A DNA stretch of 19,944 nt from Methanomassiliicoccus sp. UBA6 (GTDB lineage: Archaea; Thermoplasmatota; Thermoplasmata; Methanomassiliicoccales; Methanomassiliicoccaceae). Positions 5,491 to 13,156 of this stretch are shown piece by piece. The notes under the pieces were generated by a model, which was not told the DNA's origin, ran no database searches, and worked only from the letters and a program-made list of their open reading frames with translations. The number at the start of each line of letters is the position of its first letter. Position 1 is the stretch's first letter. The stretch is from positions 90,573 through 110,516 of the forward strand of contig DAVH01000012.1 of the NCBI GenBank assembly GCA_002508545.1, in the 5' to 3' direction. The translations under genes were made by a program, and so were the position numbers.

Positions 5491-6330
5491 TCAGGCCCAC
5501 CGATCGAGCATGGACTCCAGGCTGCCGTCAGCCTTCATGGCATTGATGGCGTCGTCGATCGCCGCCACCAGCTCGGTCTCTCCCTTCGGGCAGGCGATGC
5601 CGTACTGCTCGTTGGTGGATATCACGAACGCGACCTTCAGGTTGTAGTTCGGGTCAGCGGCGTACCTGATGGCGAACGGCGAGTCCATTATGGCGGCTTG
5701 AGTATCATTCTGAATGGTCTCGACGGCGAGCGCGACGTCGGTGATGGTTTCGTAGTCAACACCGATGGCATTGAGATTCTCGTCGATCCAGAAGGCTCCG
5801 GTCGAATCGTGCCGAGCGGCGATGACAGTGCCGTTCAGATCGTCCACAACGGAGATAGTGCTATCGTTGCGCACGAGCACCGCCTGATCGGCAACATAGT
5901 ACGGAGCGGAGAAATCCACCGACTCCGCAAGATCCGGGCGGATGGCGATCGAGGAGATAGCCACATCTACCTCGCGGGACTGAACTGCGCCGACCAAGGC
6001 GTCGAACTCCATGGTCCTGAACTCGACGTTCACACCGATGGTCTGGGCGACCTTGGTTATGACATCGATGTCGAAGCCCTCATAGCTGTCGGAGACATCA
6101 TTGTAGACCTCGAACGGCTCCCATGGCGCGTTGATGCCAACGATGAGCGTGCCTCTTTCCTTGATCTTGTCCAGGGCGTTCGTCTCCTCGTCGCCGCCAC
6201 CACCCAAGAAACCGCCGAGGACCGCTACGGCGGCAATAGCCACGACAACTAGAACGGCAACGGCTGCAACAATCAGATTCCTCTTGTTCTTCTTCATCGG
6301 AGCAGGGATTGGATCCTTTGAATCCGACAT
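5491..6330 (-). CDS. Solitary membrane-anchored family-3 solute-binding protein with altered ligand site
   Basis: A 279-residue paralogue of the neighbouring binding protein, with the same opening (M-S-D-S), a basic patch (KKNKR, 13-17), a hydrophobic anchor at about 19-42, a short glycine spacer (GGGG) and the two-lobe binding domain. No lipobox is present. Landmarks include GFDIDV (85-90), VDFSAPYY (138-145) and D216 in IMDSPF. The family arginine normally found in the I-T-x-x-R motif is absent: aligned from VDFS, its place is taken by L134, with an arginine displaced to R131. Ligand class may therefore differ from ordinary amino acids. It has its own promoter and terminator and no permease of its own nearby, so it may feed the neighbouring permease or act as a sensor or scavenger. 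Confidence 0.9.
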   Translation of the reverse strand: MSDSKDPIPAPMKKNKRNLIVAAVAVLVVVAIAAVAVLGGFLGGGGDEETNALDKIKERGTLIVGINAPWEPFEVYNDVSDSYEGFDIDVITKVAQTIGVNVEFRTMEFDALVGAVQSREVDVAISSIAIRPDLAESVDFSAPYYVADQAVLVRNDSTISVVDDLNGTVIAARHDSTGAFWIDENLNAIGVDYETITDVALAVETIQNDTQAAIMDSPFAIRYAADPNYNLKVAFVISTNEQYGIACPKGETELVAAIDDAINAMKADGSLESMLDRWA

Positions 6331-6339
6331 GTGATATCA

Positions 6340-6361
6340 GATACGCTTACCATAGATAAAC
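6340..6361 (-). promoter_or_regulatory. Core promoter of the solitary solute-binding gene (leaderless type)
   Basis: On the minus strand GTTTATCTATGGTAAGCG then TATC precedes the ATG at 6330. The TATA-like element is centred about 26 bases before the ATG, implying a leaderless mRNA. The block closely matches the promoter at 5067-5090, one base shorter. Confidence 0.6.
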
Positions 6362-6592
6362 GTGTACTTGTGTCCGAACTCAGTGCCGGATGCTTTCATC
6401 CATTCCTTTTACGTAACTATGATCGGGCTCGGAGAGAATACAGCTATAATGAGCATATAGATGTTCCATTGGCTCCATAAGTATGGTGAGGTGCTAACAG
6501 ATGGAGAGCGCCCCCGGACAGAACGGGGATGATGTTGATACAATCGTTCCCGCTGGCACCTGGTCCGCGGGAACGCGTCCGAACCAGGGCGG
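6362..6592. other. Divergent intergenic region between solute-binding gene and heptose kinase
   Basis: No separate gene is seen. The plus strand has further AT-rich patches (CTATAATG near 6443-6450 and CATATAG near 6456) that could drive an alternative transcript. A GGTGAGGTG (6485-6493) lies before an ATG at 6501, in frame with the downstream kinase. These could support a kinase form 42 residues longer. A spaced TCCG...CGGA pair (6373-6390) lies upstream of the minus-strand promoter. Confidence 0.35.
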
Positions 6593-6600
6593 TTATAAAT
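6593..6600 (+). promoter_or_regulatory. TATA box of the heptose kinase gene
   Basis: TTATAAAT in a GC-rich setting, centred about 27 bases before ATG 6624, predicting transcription start at or beside the ATG 6624/6627 pair. Because it lies inside the longer reading from 6501, it argues for the shorter protein. Confidence 0.55.
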
Positions 6601-6626
6601 CCTCGTTCAATGATTGGGAGGCCATG

Positions 6627-7667
6627 ATGGGAGAGAGGAAGCAACTGATTCGGAGCAAGGCGCCGCTGCGCATCAGCTTCGCCGGCGGCGGGACCGACGT
6701 GCCCCCTTACTGTGATGAGCAGGGCGGCGCGGTCCTTAATTCGACGATCGATCGCTTCGCCTACTGCACGATCTCTCCCCGAAAGGACAGCGAGATCGCC
6801 ATTCGCTCCCTGGACTATGACGTCATAGAGAAGTGGAGGGCGAGCGGGGACATGCTGGCCTACGACGGCAACCTGGACCTCATCAAGGCGGTGCTCAACC
6901 ACTTCGAGGTAGACCGGGGCTTCGATATGTTCCTCCACTGCGACGCACCTCCCGGATCTGGACTCGGGTCGTCGTCCACGGTCATCGTGTCGATCATCGG
7001 GGCGATGGCGGAGTGGTTGAACCAGCCTATGTCCCCTTACGACATGGCCCACCTGGCGTACGTGCTGGAGAGGAGGGAGCTCGGGCTCGCTGGGGGCAAG
7101 CAGGACCAGTATGCGTCAGTGTTCGGCGGCTTCAACTTCATGGAGTTCAGGGCCCATGACACCATCGTCACCCCGTTGCGTCTGAAGCCGGACATCCTCA
7201 ACGAGCTTCACTACCATCTCCTGCTGGGCAACACCGGTAAGACCAGGGACTCGTCGAACATCATCCAAAGCCAGACCCAGGGCTACCTGCGGCGGAACGA
7301 GCAGGTGGTGGAAGCGCTGGAGCGCACCAAGCAGCTGGCCAGGGAGATGAAGGACGCTCTGCTGCGCGGCGAGATCCACCTTATCGGAGAGCTGCTGAAC
7401 GAGGCCTGGGAGAGCAAGAAGAGGTTTACCTCCCAGATATCCAACGACCGCATTGACCTCATCTACAACACAGCGCTGTCGAACGGCGCGATCGGGGGCA
7501 AGATCTCGGGCGCGGGTGGCGGCGGTTTCATGTTCTTCATCTGCGAGTACGATCGCAAGCACATCGTGGCCAACGAGCTCACCAAGCTCGGCGTGGACAT
7601 CGTTGCCTACAACTTCGACAAGTACGGACTGCAGACCTGGAGGTACGCCGATGGCCCTTCTCATTGA
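6627..7667 (+). CDS. hddA: GHMP-family kinase, D-glycero-D-manno-heptose 7-phosphate kinase type (HddA-like)
   Basis: A 346-residue cytoplasmic kinase from ATG 6627. Opening RSKAPLRISFAGGGTDVPPY (9-28) is the signature start of HddA-type sugar kinases. The GHMP ATP loop is PPGSGLGSSST (108-118) and the C-terminal glycine motif is GKISGAGGGGF (291-301). It would phosphorylate C-1 of D-glycero-manno-heptose 7-phosphate to the 1,7-bisphosphate. Start choice: GGGAGG (6616-6621) is five bases before 6627, ATG 6624 is an alternative, and a longer in-frame reading from 6501 adds a low-complexity tail not typical of the family. The gene overlaps the GmhA-GmhB fusion by 17 bases, and that partner makes its substrate and dephosphorylates its product, strongly supporting the assignment. 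A related fuco- or other sugar kinase is the main alternative. Confidence 0.85.
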   Translation: MGERKQLIRSKAPLRISFAGGGTDVPPYCDEQGGAVLNSTIDRFAYCTISPRKDSEIAIRSLDYDVIEKWRASGDMLAYDGNLDLIKAVLNHFEVDRGFDMFLHCDAPPGSGLGSSSTVIVSIIGAMAEWLNQPMSPYDMAHLAYVLERRELGLAGGKQDQYASVFGGFNFMEFRAHDTIVTPLRLKPDILNELHYHLLLGNTGKTRDSSNIIQSQTQGYLRRNEQVVEALERTKQLAREMKDALLRGEIHLIGELLNEAWESKKRFTSQISNDRIDLIYNTALSNGAIGGKISGAGGGGFMFFICEYDRKHIVANELTKLGVDIVAYNFDKYGLQTWRYADGPSH

Positions 7668-8682
7668 GGACGAGCTGAGAGCGTCGTCATCGGTCATCGT
7701 GTCCATCGACCCCGGTCAGATCGAGGCCATCGCCGATGCGATGGTCAGATCGCTGAGGGCCGGGGGAAAGATCATCTTCTTCGGGAACGGGGGAAGCGCC
7801 GCTGACGCCATGCATCTCGCCGCCGAGCTCGCCGGTCGGTACCTCATGGAGCGGCCGGCGCTGAACGGCATGGCGCTGACATCCCTGTCTTCGATCACCG
7901 GCATCGGCAACGACTACGGTTACGAGAAGGTGTTCGTGAGGCAGCTGGAGGCGTGCGCGCGGCCGGGCGACGTAGCCGTGGGAATGAGCACCAGCGGCAG
8001 CTCGAAGAACGTCGCTATCGCGCTGTCAAGGGCCAAGGAGCTTGGTCTGGTCACCGTTTCCTTCACCGGTTCGGGAGGCGGCATCAAGGACATTGTCGAC
8101 CACCCGCTGGTCATCCCCACGACCAGCACGCCCCGGGTGCAAGAGGGCTACATGTGTGCCGGGCACATCATATGCGGCCTCGTGGAGAGGGCGATGTTCG
8201 GCCGCCGGGCGGTGTTCATCGACCGGGACGACACCATCGTTCAGGACGTCCCGTACTGCTCGAGGCCCGAGGACCTCAAACTGTTCCCGGGGGTCGGGAG
8301 CTCCATCCGCCGGCTGAACGAGGCCGGGTACCTCGCGGTACTGGTGACCAACCAGTCTGGCATCGGCCGGGGCTATTTCGACGAGGAGACCTTGGACCGC
8401 ATCCATGAAAAGCTGAAAAAGGACCTGGCGGCCGACGGAGCGCGGCTGGACGCGATCTACTTCTGCCCCCACCGCCCGGACGAGGGCTGCGGGTGCCGGA
8501 AGCCAGCCACCGGCATGCTGGAGCGGGCGGTGAGGGAGCTGGGGATCGACCTCCGCTCATCGTACGTCGTCGGCAACAGCGAGAACGACGTGGCCATGGG
8601 CCGGAAGGCGGGCTGCCGGTGCATCCAGGTGACCGGGGACGTGGACTTCAACCAGGCGGTACGCTCGATCCTCGGGGAATGA
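7651..8682 (+). CDS. gmhA: GmhA-GmhB fusion: sedoheptulose-7-phosphate isomerase plus heptose-bisphosphate phosphatase
   Basis: A 343-residue two-domain enzyme. Residues about 25-180 are a SIS isomerase domain like GmhA, with FGNGGSAADAMHLAAELAGRY (44-64), GNDYGYEKVF (86-95), STSGSSKN (113-120) and the late RVQEGYMCAGH (162-172). Residues about 186-335 are a HAD phosphatase like GmhB: nucleophile motif FIDRDDT (189-195), TNQSGIGRG (233-241), zinc-site CPHRPDEGCGC (272-282) then RKPATGM. Together they make heptose-7-P from sedoheptulose-7-P and remove the 7-phosphate after the kinase step. The start has GGAGGT (7639-7644) six bases upstream and overlaps the kinase end. Two HAD oddities: D194 where glycine is usual, and N309 where the GDxxxD motif usually has aspartate. 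It ends 27 bases from a convergent gene. Confidence 0.87.
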   Translation: MALLIEDELRASSSVIVSIDPGQIEAIADAMVRSLRAGGKIIFFGNGGSAADAMHLAAELAGRYLMERPALNGMALTSLSSITGIGNDYGYEKVFVRQLEACARPGDVAVGMSTSGSSKNVAIALSRAKELGLVTVSFTGSGGGIKDIVDHPLVIPTTSTPRVQEGYMCAGHIICGLVERAMFGRRAVFIDRDDTIVQDVPYCSRPEDLKLFPGVGSSIRRLNEAGYLAVLVTNQSGIGRGYFDEETLDRIHEKLKKDLAADGARLDAIYFCPHRPDEGCGCRKPATGMLERAVRELGIDLRSSYVVGNSENDVAMGRKAGCRCIQVTGDVDFNQAVRSILGE

Positions 8683-8709
8683 GCGTCGCCTTCGGGAACC
8701 AACATCGAA

Positions 8710-9591
8710 TCAGGAGAGATTCTTGGTGGAGTCCACAGGGCTCCACACCATCTTGTCGCCCTTGTCCAACGCGACGTACAGGCGGGCGTAGGCGCGGCAG
8801 TAAGCCTCCATGAGCATGGCCGCGGCCATCAGCAAGGGGGAGGGGCGGTCCTCCCTCAGGAAGTCGAGGTACGACGCGAACAGCAGCCGGGGGTCCTGGG
8901 TCGGGATGTCGTAGCTGAACTTCCTCTTCATGTATCCCTCGCCGATGTTGACCCTGGTGCGCTGTTTCACGAAATCCCTGATCGTCGCCGGCCCCTTGTT
9001 CTGGACGATGGCCTCCGGAGCGTATGCCGATCGGTAGCCGCGCTTCTCCACCTCCATCCGGACGATGTCCTCGTCCGACTGCAGGTCGGTCGGCAGCTGG
9101 ATATGGACGTTCCGGAAGGCCACGAGCTCCCCTATCTTGGGATAATGGAGCGAGAGGCGGTGGTGCATCTCCCACAGCATGTGCACCGCGAACCCCGTCA
9201 CGGTGTCCCGGGGGTTCACCGGGACCGGGTGCCCCCCGACCATCCCCACCTGGGGATCGTTGAACGGTTCCAGGAGCTTCTGCAGCGCGCCCTCGGTGAG
9301 AACGTTATCGGCGTTGACCAGGACAAGGATGTCCCCCCGGGCCTGGGACATGAACAGGTTGACGGCGGAGTTCTTGCCCTCCCTCCGGGGCTGAGGGACG
9401 AGGCGCACGAGGGGATTGCCGGCGCCGTAAGCCCTCACCACCGCGTCGGTTCCATCGGTGCTGCCGCTGGAGACCACGATGACCTCCGACAGCTCGAAGC
9501 CGCGCAATCGCTGCGCGGCTATGGAGTCCAGCGACCGCTTGATGTTCCTCTCCTCGTTGTAGGCGCAAACGCCGATCGATGCAGTGAGCAT
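8710..9591 (-). CDS. Family 2 glycosyltransferase
   Basis: A 293-residue GT-A-fold enzyme without clear membrane helices, apart from a mildly hydrophobic patch near 253-265. Motifs: IGVCAYNEE (6-14), VVSSGSTDGT (39-48), the nucleotide-sugar/metal site LVNADN (91-96, an NAD form of the usual DxD), GGHPVP (119-124), DEDIV (173-177) and QRTRVN (210-215) resembling the QxxRW acceptor motif of processive GT2 enzymes. It would transfer a sugar from an NDP-sugar to a lipid or glycan acceptor on the cytoplasmic side. It points away from the large membrane protein gene and toward the heptose genes, with a 27-base gap at the tail. A TATA-like GAAATATGA lies about 40 bases before the ATG. Donor and acceptor are unknown. 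Confidence 0.85.
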   Translation of the reverse strand: MLTASIGVCAYNEERNIKRSLDSIAAQRLRGFELSEVIVVSSGSTDGTDAVVRAYGAGNPLVRLVPQPRREGKNSAVNLFMSQARGDILVLVNADNVLTEGALQKLLEPFNDPQVGMVGGHPVPVNPRDTVTGFAVHMLWEMHHRLSLHYPKIGELVAFRNVHIQLPTDLQSDEDIVRMEVEKRGYRSAYAPEAIVQNKGPATIRDFVKQRTRVNIGEGYMKRKFSYDIPTQDPRLLFASYLDFLREDRPSPLLMAAAMLMEAYCRAYARLYVALDKGDKMVWSPVDSTKNLS

Positions 9592-9760
9592 TATGCCCCG
9601 TCCAGGTCGATATCGATAACTGGATGGTCATATTTCAAGGGTTCCGATGCCCGCCCGCGAAGTGGACAGTGGCCAATATCCAATCTTAAGGCGCTATCGC
9701 TCTTCCGCTGCCATCGTCAGTGCAGAAGCTTTAATCATGGAGCTGGTTTTATCCCGCACC
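9592..9760. promoter_or_regulatory. Divergent promoter region between GT2 and the large membrane protein
   Basis: This stretch separates two divergently read genes. On the minus strand GAAATATGA (around 9628-9638) could serve the GT2 gene. On the plus strand CTTTAATC (about 9729-9736) lies 28 bases before ATG 9761 and could give a leaderless mRNA. A short palindrome TCGATATCGA (9607-9616) is present but could be chance. Confidence 0.35.
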
Positions 9761-12700
9761 ATGGAGGGTCCTGAAAGGTGGAGTCGAAAGTCCCTTCGAT
9801 ATCTGGCTGACGCCAGGGTCCAGGGCCTACTGTTCTTCGCGCTCTTCACCGTAGTGATCTTCTTCGGATATCTTCTTGCGACCTACCCGCTGGGAACGGA
9901 TACCCTGGGAATGCCCACTGACATCTTGTCCTTCCAGCTCATCGGGGATTTCTTCACCACCTGGCGGTGGTATACCTCTCTTGGACACCTCAACTACCCT
10001 AGCCCGGTGATCGGCACCCTCTACTTCCTGCTGGCCGGCGTGCTCCACATGAATCCGTTGGACGTATCGAAGATGCTCTTCGCCCTCTCCTTCTTCATGG
10101 CCGGCTTCTTCACCTACCTGCTGTGCCTGGATCTGAAGGCCAGACCGATACCTAGTGCCATTGGTGGGATCATTTTCTGCTTCAACCAGGTGTTCATGAG
10201 CCAGGTCGTGGAGGGGCATTTCAACATGGTGTTGGGGTGTGCGCTGGTTCCCCTCCTCTTCATGTTCCTCATCCGCCTCCTGAACAAGCAAACCTACCGC
10301 TCGGCGCTGTGGCTCGGGCTGATCGCCTTCATTTACGGCTCGGTGGCCTCACCGAACATGGTGCTCATCGCCGCGATCGTCATACCGCTGTTCTGCCTTC
10401 CCTATCTCTTCCCGCTCAGATGGGCCACGCTGCGCGTGGCCATGGTGACCGGGACGGTGACGGTCATCCTCATCTTGCAGACCGTCCTCTTCAAGTTCAC
10501 CGACGTGGGCAACAGCAACCTGTCCACCGCCTACAAGGTCTCCCAGGCTTCGTACTGGAGCTATAATGACATCGTACAATCCCTGTTGCTGCGCTCGACC
10601 GAGAACAGCTACATGTCCAGCTCCGCTTTTGGCAGCTGGGTCGTCCCCAGCGCCTTGTCCAACCTGGCGTTCCTGCTGTCGCTCTCCCTGCCCATCCTAG
10701 CGTTCTATTTCATCGTGAAGAGGCGGAGGGACCGCCTAGTGGCAGGGATGGCCATCGTCCTGGTGTTCTGCACTCTCATCTCCCTGGGTCCGAACTCCTT
10801 CTGGGGGGATCTGTTCGCCTGGGGGTTCAACAACATCCCCTACATGGACTCGGTGCGGGTCTACTCGAGGTTCGGGATGATCACCGCGCTCTGCTACGCC
10901 GTTCTCATTCCCCTGTTCCTCTCCTCCATCCCATCAGGCAGGAGGTACCAATACTTCATGCCCTGGATGAAGAACGTGGTCATCAAAGGCCGATGGGTGC
11001 GTACCGGGGCAACGGTGATCCTGGCCGGCGCGATGGTCCTCTCCGCTTCCGCTGCCTTCTTCGGCTTCGTGGGCAGCTTCAACCTGCCCAGCTCCTATGC
11101 CGAGCCGTACGAGTACATCCATGACGAGGGCGGAGAGTACCGCTATCTAACGCTCCCGTACGGCTTCCTCTACTACAGCAATGGGATACCGCGCTACGAT
11201 GGCTACCCGAGGACGGTGACCCTCGATCCCGGGATCTACAGCCCGTTGCTCACCGATGGCGCCTTTGCCTACGGGGTCGAGAACGAGAACTTCTGGAGCA
11301 CCGTGTATAAGGCGATGGAGGATCGATGGTTCGGGTACCGGGACACCATGGAACTTGTAGGAGCGACGGCGAACGTCCGCTACGTGGTCGCCCAGCTCAA
11401 CTCGCAAGGAGGGGAGAGGGAAACCTTCCGATCCATGGACGGGATGGATCAGATAATACCCTTCCCCGGTGGCTCCAACATTTACGTCAACAGCGCTGCC
11501 CAGCCCCACCTCTATGCGCTCTCATCGATGATGGTTACCACCGGCGGGTACCGTTCTCTTTACACATCAATGGGCGCAGGGGTCGTGGATCCATCTCAAA
11601 CAGTGGTGGCATTCCTCGGACAGGAGGACCAGGCGTCCAAGGCTCGGTTGCTGGAAGAGTCTAACGGGATCGTGCTGATCGACGGGGACGTCTTCCAGTT
11701 CATGGTCGAGTACCATGACTGGGGGAGCATGCTGAATCATCTATCGGACAACGTGGACGCCCATGCCGAGGATATCCAGACATCCTGGGTTGTGCGTCCT
11801 TCGGAGATGTTCAACGGCCTCACTTGGAGCTCCTCGGCGTATACCATATCCGAGCGCCCGATGGTCGTGAACGTCGACCCGGGAGCTGACCGTCATGTGT
11901 ACATCCAGGCCGCCACAAGTCCGCACTCGGGCAACTTCACCGTCAGGTACGGCGGGGAAAATCACACCTTCGATCTCTCCTCGGCCGCTTACACCACCAC
12001 ATGGCTGGACATCGGCATCCTACCAGACAATGTGACCATCTTGGAGATCGTTCCCCAGGGGGACGGCGAGGTCATCTTGTTGGATATGCTTGCGGCCCCA
12101 GAGACGGAGCTGGATGCGGCACGGAAGGAGGTCCAAGACCTGCTGATCGGGTACCAGGACAAGGTCGTCCTTCTCTATCCTACCTACCGGCATGAACTAT
12201 CCGACGGTTGGTTCGTGGGCCATGGGGCACTAGGGCTTGGGGCATCCGACACTCTAACCCTGAATGTGGGCAAGTATACCGGCCAGCAGGGGGAGCTGAG
12301 CTTCGCGCTAGGAAGGAGCAGCGCTCTGGCCTCGGGGCCGGTGTACAACCTGACCATCGAACTGTTCACGCCCAACCGAGAGGTCCCCTGCACCTTGGAG
12401 GTCTATTCGGGGGTAGACCTGATCGCATCACAGACAGTACTGGTATCCCCAGGGAGGTTGAACCAGGCCAGCATGCTCTTCCAGCTGCCGGAGGTGCCCA
12501 CTGACGCTTCATTGACCGTTCGGACGGGATCGGACCAGATCAAGGTGGGGACAGTGAACGTCGCTCCGACCGTTAGCTTGCCACTGGATCTGGAGCTGAG
12601 CTCTCTCTGGAGCTCATCGGTCGATCTCAGCATCATCCGGAGCGTGACAGATCGGGCCGCTCCCTCGGTGTCCCTTAACGGCCAGGAGCTGGCCATAGAT

Positions 12701-13156
12701 ACGACGGGGGAGAACATCACCGCCCAGGGGAGCCTGGTCCAGGGAGCTAACCGCTTGACCATGAACGTGACCCAGGCCTACGCCGTTGTCGTTTACCCAT
12801 CCACGTGGAGCGCCGGCAATGGAGCGGTGCATTCCTCGTACGAGAAGAGGTCCACCACTGACTATGGCATCGACCTGGAGGTCAACGGCTCCGCCATCAT
12901 CATACTCTCGGAGAGCTACCATCCTCTGTGGACCATCTCCGGCGACGCGGTGAGCTTCAAGGCCAACGGCGCGGTGAACGGCTATATCGTCGACGGCAAC
13001 GGCACCCAGCACCGCGACATCGTGTTCACGGGCGGGGACATCTACGGGAAAGTGCTGATTCGCTACCTCTCGGCGTCATTGATCGCCATCGTCGCCCTGG
13101 TGATCTTCCCGCTGCCGGCGTCATTCGTCCGAAGGCTGCTCGACCGATCTCGCTGA
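9761..13156 (+). CDS. Large YfhO/PTPS-related polytopic membrane protein with outside beta-rich domain
   Basis: About 1,131 residues from ATG 9761 (earlier in-frame ATGs at 9737 and 9647 are possible). Residues 21-435 hold about ten hydrophobic helices with an early acidic loop GTDTLGMPTD (45-54), layout typical of GT-C-fold membrane proteins. The segment DSVRVYSRFG (363-372) and the later ATANVRYVVA (535-544) resemble the YfhO and PTPS-related membrane families. Residues 440-1100 are hydrophilic, rich in N-x-S/T sites and beta-prone, ending in SESYHPLW and a final helix (about 1100-1120) with a basic tail RRLLDRSR. It probably faces outward from the cytoplasmic membrane. YfhO relatives are linked to sugar modification of cell-surface polymers, so a glycan-transfer role fits the neighbours but is inferred. 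Its 3' end overlaps the convergent GT4 gene by 36 bases. Confidence 0.75.
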   Translation: MEGPERWSRKSLRYLADARVQGLLFFALFTVVIFFGYLLATYPLGTDTLGMPTDILSFQLIGDFFTTWRWYTSLGHLNYPSPVIGTLYFLLAGVLHMNPLDVSKMLFALSFFMAGFFTYLLCLDLKARPIPSAIGGIIFCFNQVFMSQVVEGHFNMVLGCALVPLLFMFLIRLLNKQTYRSALWLGLIAFIYGSVASPNMVLIAAIVIPLFCLPYLFPLRWATLRVAMVTGTVTVILILQTVLFKFTDVGNSNLSTAYKVSQASYWSYNDIVQSLLLRSTENSYMSSSAFGSWVVPSALSNLAFLLSLSLPILAFYFIVKRRRDRLVAGMAIVLVFCTLISLGPNSFWGDLFAWGFNNIPYMDSVRVYSRFGMITALCYAVLIPLFLSSIPSGRRYQYFMPWMKNVVIKGRWVRTGATVILAGAMVLSASAAFFGFVGSFNLPSSYAEPYEYIHDEGGEYRYLTLPYGFLYYSNGIPRYDGYPRTVTLDPGIYSPLLTDGAFAYGVENENFWSTVYKAMEDRWFGYRDTMELVGATANVRYVVAQLNSQGGERETFRSMDGMDQIIPFPGGSNIYVNSAAQPHLYALSSMMVTTGGYRSLYTSMGAGVVDPSQTVVAFLGQEDQASKARLLEESNGIVLIDGDVFQFMVEYHDWGSMLNHLSDNVDAHAEDIQTSWVVRPSEMFNGLTWSSSAYTISERPMVVNVDPGADRHVYIQAATSPHSGNFTVRYGGENHTFDLSSAAYTTTWLDIGILPDNVTILEIVPQGDGEVILLDMLAAPETELDAARKEVQDLLIGYQDKVVLLYPTYRHELSDGWFVGHGALGLGASDTLTLNVGKYTGQQGELSFALGRSSALASGPVYNLTIELFTPNREVPCTLEVYSGVDLIASQTVLVSPGRLNQASMLFQLPEVPTDASLTVRTGSDQIKVGTVNVAPTVSLPLDLELSSLWSSSVDLSIIRSVTDRAAPSVSLNGQELAIDTTGENITAQGSLVQGANRLTMNVTQAYAVVVYPSTWSAGNGAVHSSYEKRSTTDYGIDLEVNGSAIIILSESYHPLWTISGDAVSFKANGAVNGYIVDGNGTQHRDIVFTGGDIYGKVLIRYLSASLIAIVALVIFPLPASFVRRLLDRSR

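Noticed and set aside
5240..5500. Minus-strand 86-codon reading in the gap after the solitary binding protein
   Set aside because: Overlaps the end of the real gene and the poly-T terminator; no protein-like pattern or ribosome site.
5482..6252. Plus-strand open reading of 256 codons opposite the solitary solute-binding gene
   Set aside because: Mirrors the real gene on the minus strand; repeated V/D/G/H-rich pattern is typical of an antisense frame.
8710..9591. NAD instead of DxD in the GT2 enzyme as evidence of inactivity
   Set aside because: An N-x-D form of this motif occurs in active GT2 enzymes, and the DED and QxxR motifs are intact.
9607..9616. Palindrome TCGATATCGA near the GT2 start
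   Set aside because: Only 10 bp, built of common GATC-like steps, and no second copy at a related promoter; could be chance.
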